This document shows, piece after piece, positions 26,063-33,918 of a stretch of DNA of 64,000 nt; within the stretch, counting starts at the first letter, position 1, and every line of letters starts with the position of its first letter. A program made the position numbers and the translations under genes. A model generated the notes under the pieces. That model saw only the letters and a list, made by a program, of their open reading frames with translations. It was not told the origin of the DNA and did no database searches. Source of the DNA: Kribbella rubisoli. Lineage in GTDB: Bacteria > Actinomycetota > Actinomycetes > Propionibacteriales > Kribbellaceae. The stretch is taken from the NCBI RefSeq assembly GCF_004217145.1, contig NZ_SHKR01000012.1:434001-498000 (forward strand), in the 5' to 3' direction.

Positions 26063-26937
26063 ACTAGCCCGGCAAGGACGGCGAGTGCGCGTTGCAGATG
26101 GGGCGCCTCGTCTCCGGCCCTCGTCGCCGCTGCCAGCTCGACCGTCGCCTGCCCGCTGAGGGCGCGATAGGCGACGCCCGGGACCATCAGCTCCGCGACC
26201 GGCGCCGGCACCACCGCGATCCCGAGACCGGCTGCCACGAAGGTCACCAACGTAGAGGTCTCCGCCACCTCGTGCCGAACCCGCGGCTCGAACCCGGCCG
26301 CCCGGCAGCGCGCGAGCACGGTGTCGTGCATCACCGACCGCCCACCGCCCGCGTGGATCACGAAGTCCTCGTCGGCCAGCTCTTTGAGCCGCACCCGACG
26401 TCGCGCAGCCAGGCGATGCCCGTCCGGCACCGCCACGATCAGCCGATCGGCCCGCAGTACCTCGACCTGCAGGGAATCGTCGTCGACCGGCGGCCGGAGG
26501 AGTCCGAGGTCGATCCGCCCGTCCACCAGCGCCCGCGCCTGGTCGGGCGCAAGCATCTCGCCCTGCACCGCCACCTCGATATCCGGCAGCTCCTCGCGCA
26601 GCGTCCGCACCAACTGCGGCAACAGGCTGTACGTCGCCGAGCCCACGCACCCGATCACCAACCGCCCCTGCAGGCCGGCCGCCACCCGCTGCGCCTCGCC
26701 GGCGGCCGACGACACCGCCCTGATGATCTGCCGGGCTCTGACCAGGTACGCCTCACCGGCCGCGGTCAGCTCGACCCGCCGCGTCGTCCTTCTGAGGAGC
26801 TCCAGGCCGAGCTCGCCCTCGAGCTGACGGATCTGCTGCGACAGCGGTGGCTGGGCCATGTGCAGGCGGGCCGCCGCGCGACCGAAGTGCCGCTCCTCGG
26901 CGACGGCGACGAAGTACCGCAGATGACGCAGCTCCAC
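26056..26937 (-). CDS. LysR-family regulator (CatR/BenM type)
   Basis: The 293-residue protein begins MELRHLRYFVAVAEERHFGRAA, with the helix-turn-helix at residues 18-38 (AARLHMAQPPLSQQIRQLE), close to CatR/CatM/BenM. The effector domain has GCVGSATYSLLPQLVR and SVMHDTVLARC. CatR-type proteins activate catechol genes in response to muconate. It is divergent from the pcaF operon, so pcaF-D-I-J is the likeliest target, although the cat operon cannot be excluded. Two regulators of different families therefore lie between the two halves of the pathway. Confidence 0.9.
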   Translation of the reverse strand: MELRHLRYFVAVAEERHFGRAAARLHMAQPPLSQQIRQLEGELGLELLRRTTRRVELTAAGEAYLVRARQIIRAVSSAAGEAQRVAAGLQGRLVIGCVGSATYSLLPQLVRTLREELPDIEVAVQGEMLAPDQARALVDGRIDLGLLRPPVDDDSLQVEVLRADRLIVAVPDGHRLAARRRVRLKELADEDFVIHAGGGRSVMHDTVLARCRAAGFEPRVRHEVAETSTLVTFVAAGLGIAVVPAPVAELMVPGVAYRALSGQATVELAAATRAGDEAPHLQRALAVLAGLVQ

Positions 26938-26942
26938 GATTC

Positions 26943-26978
26943 ATACTCTCAGAGTCTTGATCGAGCGTAAATGAGTAT
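26943..26978. promoter_or_regulatory. LysR-type candidate site between catR-like gene and pcaF
   Basis: ACTC-TCA-GAGT at 26945-26955 is a perfect short inverted repeat, and its left half ATACTC (26943-26948) is matched by GAGTAT at 26973-26978. The site lies within 41 bp of the LysR start and 38 to 73 bp before pcaF, a normal layout for LysR recognition and activation half-sites. Confidence 0.45.
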
Positions 26979-27015
26979 TTCTCCATATCGGTCCGTACGG
27001 CCTACCGTCGAGGGC

Positions 27016-28224
27016 ATGAGCGATGTGGTGATCTGCGAGCCGATCCGTACGCCGGTGGGCCGCTTCGGCGGGGCACTGTCCACGCTGTCGGCCGCCGACC
27101 TCGCCACCGCCGCGCTCACGGAGCTGGTCCGGCGTACCGGTCTGGGCGAAGGTGATGTCGACGACGTCATCCTCGGTCAGTGCTACCCGAACGGCGAAGC
27201 GCCTGCGATCGGCCGGATCGCCGCGCTCGACGCCGGGCTCGGGGTGTCGGTGCCGGGTGTGCAGATCGACCGTCGGTGTGGCTCCGGTCTGCAGGCCGTG
27301 TTGTACGCCGCCGGCATGGTGGCGACCGGCGCGGCTCGTCTGGTAGTTGCTGGAGGCACCGAATCGATGTCGCAGGTCGAGCACTACGCGCTCGGTCTGC
27401 GCACCGGCGTACGCGGCAACGTCGAGCTGAACGACAGGCTGATCCGAGCCCGCGAAACCGCCGGCGGCAAGCACCACCCGGTCCCCGGCGGAATGCTCGA
27501 AACCGCCGAGAACTTGCGCCGCGAGTACGGCATCAGCCGCGAGGAACAGGACGAGTTGGCACTCCGCTCCCACCAACGCGCCATCGCCGCCCAAGCCGCG
27601 GGCCGCTTCGCCGACGAACTGATCCCGGTGGAAGTCCCCACCCGCCGCGGCGGCCCCGCGCTGGTTGCCGTCGATGAGCACCCGCGGGCCGACACCTCGC
27701 TCGAAGGGCTTGCTGGTCTTCGGCCGGTGATGCTCAAGAGCGACGCCGACGCGACCGTCACCGCAGGCAACGCGAGTGGGCAGAACGATGGTGCTGCGGT
27801 CTGCGTGGTCACCACGCGCGAAGAGGCCGAGCGGCGCGGTCTCCGTCCGTTGGTCGCCCTCCGCTCGTGGGCCGTCGCGGGCGTAGGGCCCGAGGTGATG
27901 GGCATCGGCCCGGTCCCCGCCACCGCGGCAGCCCTCGCCCGCGCCGACCTCACCCTCGACGACCTCGACCTGATCGAGCTCAACGAAGCCTTCGCCGCCC
28001 AGGTCCTCGCCTGCCTGCGCGAATGGAAGCTCGACCCCACCGACGACCGCCTCAACCCCAACGGCTCAGGCATCTCCCTCGGCCATCCGCTAGGCGCCAC
28101 CGGAGCCCGCATCCTCGCCACTCTCTCCCACGAACTCCACCGCCGCAACGGCCGCTACGCCCTGGAAACCATCTGCATCGGCGGCGGCCAAGGCATCGCC
28201 GCCGTCTTCGAGGCCGTCAGATGA
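27016..28224 (+). CDS. pcaF: 3-oxoadipyl-CoA thiolase
   Basis: The 402-residue type I thiolase cleaves 3-oxoadipyl-CoA to succinyl-CoA and acetyl-CoA. Catalytic residues seen are the nucleophilic cysteine in DRRCGSGLQAV near residue 91, the histidine in ISLGHPLGATG and the second cysteine in ICIGGGQG; ELNEAFAAQ is also present. ICEPIRTPVGRFGG at the start favours the ATG at 27016; GAGGG lies only 2 nt before it, so the site is weak and an upstream ATG at 26971 is possible. Context with pcaD, pcaI and pcaJ selects the beta-ketoadipate role. Confidence 0.92.
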   Translation: MSDVVICEPIRTPVGRFGGALSTLSAADLATAALTELVRRTGLGEGDVDDVILGQCYPNGEAPAIGRIAALDAGLGVSVPGVQIDRRCGSGLQAVLYAAGMVATGAARLVVAGGTESMSQVEHYALGLRTGVRGNVELNDRLIRARETAGGKHHPVPGGMLETAENLRREYGISREEQDELALRSHQRAIAAQAAGRFADELIPVEVPTRRGGPALVAVDEHPRADTSLEGLAGLRPVMLKSDADATVTAGNASGQNDGAAVCVVTTREEAERRGLRPLVALRSWAVAGVGPEVMGIGPVPATAAALARADLTLDDLDLIELNEAFAAQVLACLREWKLDPTDDRLNPNGSGISLGHPLGATGARILATLSHELHRRNGRYALETICIGGGQGIAAVFEAVR

Positions 28225-28982
28225 CGCATGTTGTCAGCGGCCGGCGTGACGCCCCGACCGTCGTGCTGGCGAACTCGCTCGGCGCTACGTGGGAGATGTG
28301 GGACGCGAACCTCGCCGACCTGGAGCAGCACTTCCGGGACGTCCGCTTCGACACCCGCGGCCACGGACGATCCCCGGTCCCACCAGGCCCGTACACGATC
28401 GACGACCTCGCCGACGACGTCGTCGCGTTGCTCGACGACCTTGCGATCGAGCGCGCCCACTTCGTCGGACTTTCGCTAGGCGGCATGACCGGCCTGCGCC
28501 TGGCCGCTCGCAACCCGTCCCGCGTCGACCGCCTCGTCGTACTCTGCACCGGCGCCCGCCTCGATCCCTTGAGCGGCTGGACTGACCGAGCCGAGCTCGT
28601 CCGCGCGAAGGGTGCGGCTGCCGTGGCGGAGGCCGTCGTACGACGGTGGTTCACACCGGGCTGGCTGGTTGAGCATCCGGAGGTCCGGGCTGCGTGTGAA
28701 GAGATGGTTGCCTCTACGCCGGCCGACGGGTACGCCGCGTGCTGCGAGGCGATCGCCAGGCTGGACCTGATCGACGACCTCCCCGCGATCACCGCGCCGA
28801 CGCTCGCGATCGCCGGTCGCGACGATCCGGCCACTCCGCCGTGGCAGCTCGAGCGGATCGCCACGTCAGTTGCCCACGGCAAACTTCTCGTCGTACCTGA
28901 CGCCGCTCACCTGGCCACCGCCGAACGACCCGACCTAGTGACGCCGGCAGTCATCGCCCACCTTCAGGAGGACAACGAATGA
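28221..28982 (+). CDS. pcaD: 3-oxoadipate enol-lactonase
   Basis: The 253-residue alpha/beta hydrolase opens 3-oxoadipate enol-lactone to 3-oxoadipate. It shows VVLANSLGATWEMW (family-typical oxyanion region), FDTRGHGRS, the nucleophile elbow GLSLGGMTG near residue 90, an acid in GRDDPATPP and a histidine in DAAHLAT. It overlaps pcaF upstream and pcaI downstream by ATGA. It stands alone, not fused to the carboxymuconolactone decarboxylase domain found in some actinobacterial PcaL proteins. Confidence 0.92.
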   Translation: MTHVVSGRRDAPTVVLANSLGATWEMWDANLADLEQHFRDVRFDTRGHGRSPVPPGPYTIDDLADDVVALLDDLAIERAHFVGLSLGGMTGLRLAARNPSRVDRLVVLCTGARLDPLSGWTDRAELVRAKGAAAVAEAVVRRWFTPGWLVEHPEVRAACEEMVASTPADGYAACCEAIARLDLIDDLPAITAPTLAIAGRDDPATPPWQLERIATSVAHGKLLVVPDAAHLATAERPDLVTPAVIAHLQEDNE

Positions 28983-29752
28983 GCGTGGACAAGGTCTTCG
29001 CGACACCCGCCGACGCGGTCGCTGACATCCCGGACGGGAGCAGTCTGGCGGTCGGTGGATTCGGTCTGGCCGGCATCCCGTGGTTCCTGATCGGGGCGTT
29101 GCTCGACCAGGGTGCGCGGGATCTGACCGTGGTGTCGAACAACTGCGGTGTCGACGGCGCGGGGCTCGGACTTCTACTGGAACAGGGGCGGATCAGTCGG
29201 GTGATCGCGTCGTATGTCGGGGAGAACAAGGAGTTCGCGCGTCAGTACCTCGCGGGGGAGTTGACCGTCGAGCTCACTCCGCAGGGCACGCTGGCCGAGC
29301 GGTTACGGGCCGGCGGCGCTGGGATCGGTGCGTTCTTCACTCCGACCGGCGTGGGGACGTTGGTGTCGGAGGGCGGGTTGCCATGGCGGTATGCCTCGGA
29401 CGGAACCGTCGCGGTTGCATCGCCGGCCAAGGAGGTTCGCACGATCCAGGGCCGGGAGATGGTGCTTGAGGAGGCGATCGTCACCGACGTCGCGCTGGTC
29501 CGCGCCGCCGTCGCCGATCGCGCCGGGAACTGCGTCTTCCACGCCGCCGCGCGCAACTTCAACCCGGTCGCCGCGATGGCCGGCCGCCTGACGATCGTCG
29601 AGGCCGAGCAGGTCGTCGAGGTCGGAGCGCTTGATCCCGATGCGATCCATCTGCCCGGCGTGTTCGTGCAACGCGTCGTACCGCTCACTCCTGAGCAGGC
29701 CGCGGAGAAGAGCATCGAGAAGCGTACGACCCGCCCGCGACCGGAGGCCTGA
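28979..29752 (+). CDS. pcaI: 3-oxoadipate CoA-transferase, alpha subunit
   Basis: The 257-residue subunit contains the CoA-transferase family I opening [16 protein letters not shown] and the later [18 protein letters not shown] and [14 protein letters not shown] blocks. With the beta subunit it moves CoA from succinyl-CoA to 3-oxoadipate. ScoA (acetoacetate) is a close relative; the neighbouring pcaF and pcaD decide the call. It overlaps pcaD by ATGA and precedes pcaJ by one base. Confidence 0.9.
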   Translation: MSVDKVFATPADAVADIPDGSSLAVGGFGLAGIPWFLIGALLDQGARDLTVVSNNCGVDGAGLGLLLEQGRISRVIASYVGENKEFARQYLAGELTVELTPQGTLAERLRAGGAGIGAFFTPTGVGTLVSEGGLPWRYASDGTVAVASPAKEVRTIQGREMVLEEAIVTDVALVRAAVADRAGNCVFHAAARNFNPVAAMAGRLTIVEAEQVVEVGALDPDAIHLPGVFVQRVVPLTPEQAAEKSIEKRTTRPRPEA

Positions 29753-29753
29753 C

Positions 29754-30380
29754 ATGCCGTGGACCCGAGACGAGATGGCCGCCCGCGCGGCGGCGGAGCT
29801 GAATGACGGCGAGTACGTGAACCTCGGCATCGGACTGCCGACCCTCGTCCCCAACCACCTGCCTGCCGGCTCGTCCGTCACCCTGCAGGCGGAGAACGGG
29901 GTGCTCGGCGTCGGCCCGTTCCCGTACGAGGACGAGGTCGACCCGGACCTGATCGACGCCGGCAAGCAGACCGTCACCGTCGTACCGGGAGCGTCGTACT
30001 TCGACTCGTCCACCAGCTTCGCCATGATCCGCGGCGGGCACGTCGACGTCGCGATCCTCGGCGGAATGCAGGTCTCCGCGGCCGGCGACCTCGCGAACTG
30101 GATGGTCCCCGGCGCCGTCGTGAAAGGCATGGGCGGCGCGATGGACCTGGTCTCCGGCGCACGCCGCGTCGTCGTCCTGATGGAACACCTCACCCGCAAA
30201 GGCGACCCCAAACTCCTCCCCTCCTGCACCCTCCCGCTCACCGGCCGCCGCGTAGTCGACCGGGTAATCACCGATCTGGCCGTGCTGGACGTTGCCGACG
30301 GCACCTTCCGCCTCGTCGAGCTGGCCCCCGGCGTAACCCGCACCGACGTCGTACAAGCCACTCCGGCACCCGTCGTCTAG
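29754..30380 (+). CDS. pcaJ: 3-oxoadipate CoA-transferase, beta subunit
   Basis: The 208-residue subunit carries the catalytic glutamate in [14 protein letters not shown] near residue 47, and [20 protein letters not shown] and [15 protein letters not shown], all conserved in beta subunits. The ATG at 29754 starts one base after the pcaI stop. It is the last gene of the pca operon. Confidence 0.92.
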   Translation: MPWTRDEMAARAAAELNDGEYVNLGIGLPTLVPNHLPAGSSVTLQAENGVLGVGPFPYEDEVDPDLIDAGKQTVTVVPGASYFDSSTSFAMIRGGHVDVAILGGMQVSAAGDLANWMVPGAVVKGMGGAMDLVSGARRVVVLMEHLTRKGDPKLLPSCTLPLTGRRVVDRVITDLAVLDVADGTFRLVELAPGVTRTDVVQATPAPVV

Positions 30381-30420
30381 GAAGCCTCCCGCACCGCGTG
30401 GGGGATCAACTACGTGCCAT

Positions 30421-30439
30421 TGGCAACAATTGGTTGCCA
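30421..30439. repeat. Inverted repeat downstream of pcaJ
   Basis: TGGCAAC-AATTG-GTTGCCA has perfect 7-bp arms and a 5-nt loop, starting 41 bp after the pcaJ stop. It could be a weak terminator for the pca operon or an operator for the small open frame that overlaps it. The rest of the gap 30381-30809 holds that small frame, a terminator-like hairpin and the promoter of the next gene. Confidence 0.4.
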
Positions 30440-30660
30440 CGGGGGGTAGTTGGTTGGTTACTCTGGGGTGTTTTCTGTGGTATGCCTTGCGGGCGACTGT
30501 CGAGAGAACGGGGACTTGGGGTGGCCACGCACCAGGCGGCGAACTCGGCGATACCGGTAGCCCGGTCGGTCTCGGCCTGCTGCTGGCGGTTCTGGCCCTG
30601 ATCGCAGGAGGCCTAGGCCTGGTCGCGGCGGCCGGTTGGCGCCGCCGGACCCGGGCCTGA
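30430..30660 (+). CDS. Possible small sortase-type anchored peptide or remnant of one
   Basis: A frame of up to 76 codons ends with ELGDTGSP, a hydrophobic stretch (LGLLLAVLALIAGGLGLVAA) and a basic tail (GWRRRTRA). That is the three-part layout of a cell-wall sorting signal, with LGDTG in place of LPxTG. The N-terminal part has no clear signal peptide. The only start giving this frame is a TTG at 30430, with no convincing ribosome-binding site. It may be the tail of a lost surface protein or a spurious frame. Confidence 0.35.
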   Translation: MVATGGSWLVTLGCFLWYALRATVERTGTWGGHAPGGELGDTGSPVGLGLLLAVLALIAGGLGLVAAAGWRRRTRA

Positions 30661-30667
30661 CCAGCTC

Positions 30668-30701
30668 CGGCGCCCTCCAGTTGACGGACTGGAGGGCGTC
30701 G
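30668..30701 (+). terminator. Hairpin terminator-like structure
   Basis: CGCCCTCCAG at 30671-30680 pairs with CTGGAGGGCG at 30689-30698 across an 8-nt loop, and the stem extends by three more pairs (one G-T). No T-run follows, as is common for actinobacterial terminators. It lies just after the small frame ending at 30660. Confidence 0.55.
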
Positions 30702-30757
30702 GGCTCACGGATTTGCATCAACCTGCAATCTATGCACTACTGATCCTTTCCCTCCGC

Positions 30758-30788
30758 TATAGTCAGCGCGATCTCGAGTTTCTCGAGA
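30758..30788 (+). promoter_or_regulatory. Promoter -10 and perfect inverted repeat in front of a secreted-protein gene
   Basis: TATAGT at 30758-30763 is a good -10 hexamer. TCTCGAG-TTT-CTCGAGA at 30772-30788, just downstream at the expected transcription start, has perfect 7-bp arms and could be an operator or a 5' stabilising hairpin. GGAGGGGG follows before the ATG at 30810. Confidence 0.5.
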
Positions 30789-30809
30789 CCAAACGGAGGG
30801 GGAACTCCT

Positions 30810-31763
30810 ATGAAGTTGCAGCGCTTTGCGCTCGCACTGGCCGGAATAGGCCTGCTGGGCGCATCTGTCTCGTCGGTTCCGGCCTTCGCCGGAAAGACCG
30901 ACCCGAAGCCCTATTTCTCTGACAAGGTCGCCCACCCGGGGGCCGTGAAGGCACTGGCCGTCGGTGGCCCGTGCATCAACACCGTCGGCGTGCCGACGGC
31001 CGCGGGCACCATGCAGGAGATCGACGTGACGGCCGGCGCGACTCCGTTCGCGGAATCGTTCGAGCCATTCAACTACGTCGCCACCCGGGCCAACGCGACC
31101 TGGTACGGCGCGGTGAACGCTTCCGGCACGCAGTATTACTACTACGGCCTGATGCTGCAGGGCTCGAGCCTGTACCGCCAGACGACGTACCTGCCGGACG
31201 CCAAGCCGCCGGTCCCGACGTTCAAGAAGGTCGGCACGGGCTGGACCAGCTTCAAGACCATCGCCACCTCCAACTACAGCGTCGCGAACCCCCGGCACGC
31301 GTACCTGTACGGCCTGAACACCAACAACAGCCTGTACCGCTACCAGATCGTCGGCGCGGGCTTCAAGGCACTCGGCCCCATCCCGGGCTTCAAAGGCTTC
31401 AAGACGATGACGGTGATCAGCGAGACCGCGACGTACGACACGCTGCTGATGACCACCACCACCGGTGCGCTCTGGACGGCGCACATCCCGATCGCGGCCG
31501 GCGCGAAGCCGGTGATGAAGCTGATCCGCGCTTCGGGCTTCGACAAGTACGAGTCGCTCGTCGCCCAGGGCTGCGGCACCCGCGGCGGCACCCTGGTGAC
31601 TGCCGTCGACAACGCCACGCAGACCGGCAATCAGTACGCGTTCAGCAAGTTCAACGGCACCGCGACCGCCATGACGAACTACGGCGCGATCCCGGGGGCC
31701 GTCTTCAACGGCGTGGACCACGTCTCGCTCACCACGCATTACGACCAGGAAGTCAGCGAGTAG
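30810..31763 (+). CDS. Secreted protein of unknown function, possible beta-propeller
   Basis: The 317-residue protein has a clear signal peptide (MKLQRFALALAGIGLLGASV, cleavage near PAFAG). The mature part repeats short beta-strand motifs of the type LYGLNTNNSLYRYQIVGAGF, YYYGLMLQGSSLYRQT and TGALWTAHIPIAAG, separated by about 45 residues. This resembles tachylectin-like propellers (comparison of pattern only). Two cysteines (PCINT, QGCGT) may pair. It lies alone behind its own promoter. The gene is convergent with the GH32 gene. Confidence 0.75.
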   Translation: MKLQRFALALAGIGLLGASVSSVPAFAGKTDPKPYFSDKVAHPGAVKALAVGGPCINTVGVPTAAGTMQEIDVTAGATPFAESFEPFNYVATRANATWYGAVNASGTQYYYYGLMLQGSSLYRQTTYLPDAKPPVPTFKKVGTGWTSFKTIATSNYSVANPRHAYLYGLNTNNSLYRYQIVGAGFKALGPIPGFKGFKTMTVISETATYDTLLMTTTTGALWTAHIPIAAGAKPVMKLIRASGFDKYESLVAQGCGTRGGTLVTAVDNATQTGNQYAFSKFNGTATAMTNYGAIPGAVFNGVDHVSLTTHYDQEVSE

Positions 31764-31768
31764 TTCCA

Positions 31769-33082
31769 TCAGCGAGCGAGGCCCCAGCACTGCGTGTTTG
31801 CTGGGGCCTCGATCCGCCACGGGGGCGGGGCGGTCGGGTAGACGCGCGTGCTGAGCACGCGCCCCGCGCTGGTGAAGGCCTCGACCACTGACCCGTCGAG
31901 GAAGATCCGGGCCGCCGGCCGGTCCGACGCTGGATCGAAGGCGTCCGCCACCTCCATCCGCCCACCGTGCGCGTACGGCGCAACGCTCGCGTGGCTCCGG
32001 TCAATCGCGAACGTGTCGGCGTCCAGCTCGAAGGTCAAGTACTCCTCGTCGCTGAAATGCACGACGACGCGTCCTGAGGCGTCCGGTACGACGATCTCGA
32101 GCTGAGCAGTGCTGCCGGGCGAATCCGTCCGGAGCGTATCCATCGTCGGTACGGGCGCACTCCGCAGCGACGAGTCCGCTCCCAGCCAGACCCTGCGGGG
32201 GAGCGAGATCACCCCGGCCCACCCGTCGTTCCAGCCCGGACGGTCTCGTCCTTCCGGCAGCCAGCCGAACAGCAGCGGACCGAACCGGCTCTCGCGCATC
32301 GCCGACGCCGCGTAGAAGTCGGTGCCGTGATCCACGCGCTGCGGGGCAGGTGGTGCGTCGACATCGAACGACAGCACCTCGCCCGGCCCGCCCTCAGGCG
32401 ACCACGAAGCAGCCACGGCGATCCGCCGGCCGTCGATCGTCAGCACCTGCGGGCATTCCCACGCCGACCCGGTGTCCTCCCCGCCCACCCGGGTGCGATG
32501 GAGCTCGGCGAGCGGGTCGACTGCCGTCCACTCCGACAGATCAGGTGATCGATACAGCGCGAGGCTGGCACCGCGATCGACGTACCCGGCGCCGACCACC
32601 ATCCACCAGGTCCCGTTCTCCTTCCAGACAAAGGGATCCCGGAACATGACGGCTTCGGCCGGATCCGGAACCACCTGATGCGCCGGTCCGAACGACGCGC
32701 CGCCGTCGTCCGACACAGCCGTGAGGACGGACTGGTACGGGCTGCTGTCTACGCGCCCGGAGTAGAAGGCCCGGATCCGGCCGTCGTCCATCACGGTGTT
32801 GCCGGACCAGCATCCGTCGGTGTCCGGCCCACCCGGCTGCGGCGCCATCGCGGGCCGATGCAGCGTCCAGCGCACGTAGTCGGGCGAGGTGGCATGTCCC
32901 CATTCGACCGGTGCCTGCAGATCGAGCGTCGGCCGCGACTGGAAGTACAGGTGTACGTCGCTACCGAGCTCGATCGGCCCGTTCGGGTCGTTGAGGTATC
33001 CGCTGGGCGGCCGGACGTGGTACCTGGGACGGAGGTGTGCCACCGTCCCGGTCGACCGGTGTGCGGATCGGGTCTGGGTCAC
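31769..33082 (-). CDS. Intracellular glycoside hydrolase family 32 (fructosidase)
   Basis: The 437-residue GH32 enzyme has all three catalytic motifs: GYLNDPNGP (nucleophile aspartate, near residue 30), MFRDPF (transition-state aspartate) and AWECPQV (acid/base glutamate). A C-terminal beta-sandwich ends in IFLDGSVVEAFTS. It has no signal peptide, so it cleaves imported fructosides such as sucrose or short fructans. The start is the GTG at 33082, with AGGAG 8 nt upstream; it overlaps the permease stop by GTGA. It is the last gene of the minus-strand transporter operon. Its last codons lie inside a terminator hairpin. Confidence 0.92.
   Translation of the reverse strand: MTQTRSAHRSTGTVAHLRPRYHVRPPSGYLNDPNGPIELGSDVHLYFQSRPTLDLQAPVEWGHATSPDYVRWTLHRPAMAPQPGGPDTDGCWSGNTVMDDGRIRAFYSGRVDSSPYQSVLTAVSDDGGASFGPAHQVVPDPAEAVMFRDPFVWKENGTWWMVVGAGYVDRGASLALYRSPDLSEWTAVDPLAELHRTRVGGEDTGSAWECPQVLTIDGRRIAVAASWSPEGGPGEVLSFDVDAPPAPQRVDHGTDFYAASAMRESRFGPLLFGWLPEGRDRPGWNDGWAGVISLPRRVWLGADSSLRSAPVPTMDTLRTDSPGSTAQLEIVVPDASGRVVVHFSDEEYLTFELDADTFAIDRSHASVAPYAHGGRMEVADAFDPASDRPAARIFLDGSVVEAFTSAGRVLSTRVYPTAPPPWRIEAPANTQCWGLAR
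31777..31811. terminator. Bidirectional terminator between convergent genes, inside the GH32 3' end
   Basis: CGAGGCCCCAGCA at 31777-31789 pairs perfectly (13 bp) with 31799-31811 across a 9-nt loop. It lies 14 bp past the stop of the secreted-protein gene and encodes the last residues of the GH32 protein, so it can terminate the plus-strand transcript and is part of the minus-strand gene. Confidence 0.7.
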
Positions 33083-33918
33083 CGTGAAGCTCCTGCCGTG
33101 ATGCCTGCGATGAAGTACCGCTGGGCGAAGATGAACAGCACTACGCTCGGCAGGATCGCAAGCACCACGCCGGCCAGCACCACCGAGATCGAACCGGTGC
33201 CGAGGTTGCCCTGCAGGCCGACCAGGCCCAGCGGCAGCGTGAAGTTGTCCTGGGTCTGCAGAAAGATCAGCGGCCGGTAGAACTCCGCCCAGAAGCCGGA
33301 GAAATTCAGGATCGCGAGCGTGGCGATCGCCGGCCCGGCCATCTTGGCGTAGATCAGCAGGAAGGTGTGGAAGTGGCCGGCGCCGTCGATCCGGGCCGCC
33401 TCTCCCAGTTCCTTCGGCATCTGCATGAAGTACTGGCGCATCAGGAACGTGCCGAACGCGCTGCCGAGTGCCGAGACCACCAGCGACAGCGGGCTGTCCG
33501 ACAGACCGAGGTACCGGATGATCACGAACACCGGGATGATGATCGTCTGCAGCGGCACCATCATCGTGGCCAGGAAGATCCCGAAGATCACCGAGCGGCC
33601 GGGGAAGCTGACCATCGCGAACGCGTAGCCGGACAACGTGCAGGTGATGGTCTGGCCGATCACGATCAGCCCGGTCACGATCACGCTGTTGAAGAAGAAC
33701 CGGCCGATCGGGATCTTGTCGAACACCGCGCTGTAGTTGGAGAAGTCCGGGTGCAACGGGATCCACTGCGGCGGGTTGCTGAACGCCTCGGCCGGCGTCC
33801 GCAGCGACGTGGTGATCGTCCAGAGAAGCGGGCCGAGGGCCACCATTGCGGCGAGGACCAGGACGGCGATGCCGATGATCCGGCCGATCCGCGCGAGAGT
33901 TCCGGTCGAGTTGATCAT
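33079..33918 (-). CDS. Carbohydrate ABC transporter permease (MalG type)
   Basis: The 279-residue permease has six predicted spans, PLLWTITTSLRTPAEAF near the start (typical of MalG-type subunits) and the ATPase-contact EAA loop reading ELGEAARIDGAGHFHTFLLI. It pairs with the MalF-type permease encoded immediately upstream (ATGA overlap) and feeds the fructoside taken up to the GH32 encoded downstream. No ATPase gene is in the cluster, so a shared MsmK-type ATPase elsewhere is expected. Confidence 0.93.
   Translation of the reverse strand: MINSTGTLARIGRIIGIAVLVLAAMVALGPLLWTITTSLRTPAEAFSNPPQWIPLHPDFSNYSAVFDKIPIGRFFFNSVIVTGLIVIGQTITCTLSGYAFAMVSFPGRSVIFGIFLATMMVPLQTIIIPVFVIIRYLGLSDSPLSLVVSALGSAFGTFLMRQYFMQMPKELGEAARIDGAGHFHTFLLIYAKMAGPAIATLAILNFSGFWAEFYRPLIFLQTQDNFTLPLGLVGLQGNLGTGSISVVLAGVVLAILPSVVLFIFAQRYFIAGITAGASR

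Noticed and set aside
30398..30601. A 67-codon frame (MGDQLRAIGNN...) in the pcaJ downstream gap
   Set aside because: No ribosome-binding site, Cys/Trp-rich composition and overlap with hairpins; the neighbouring frame with a sorting-like tail is the better candidate.
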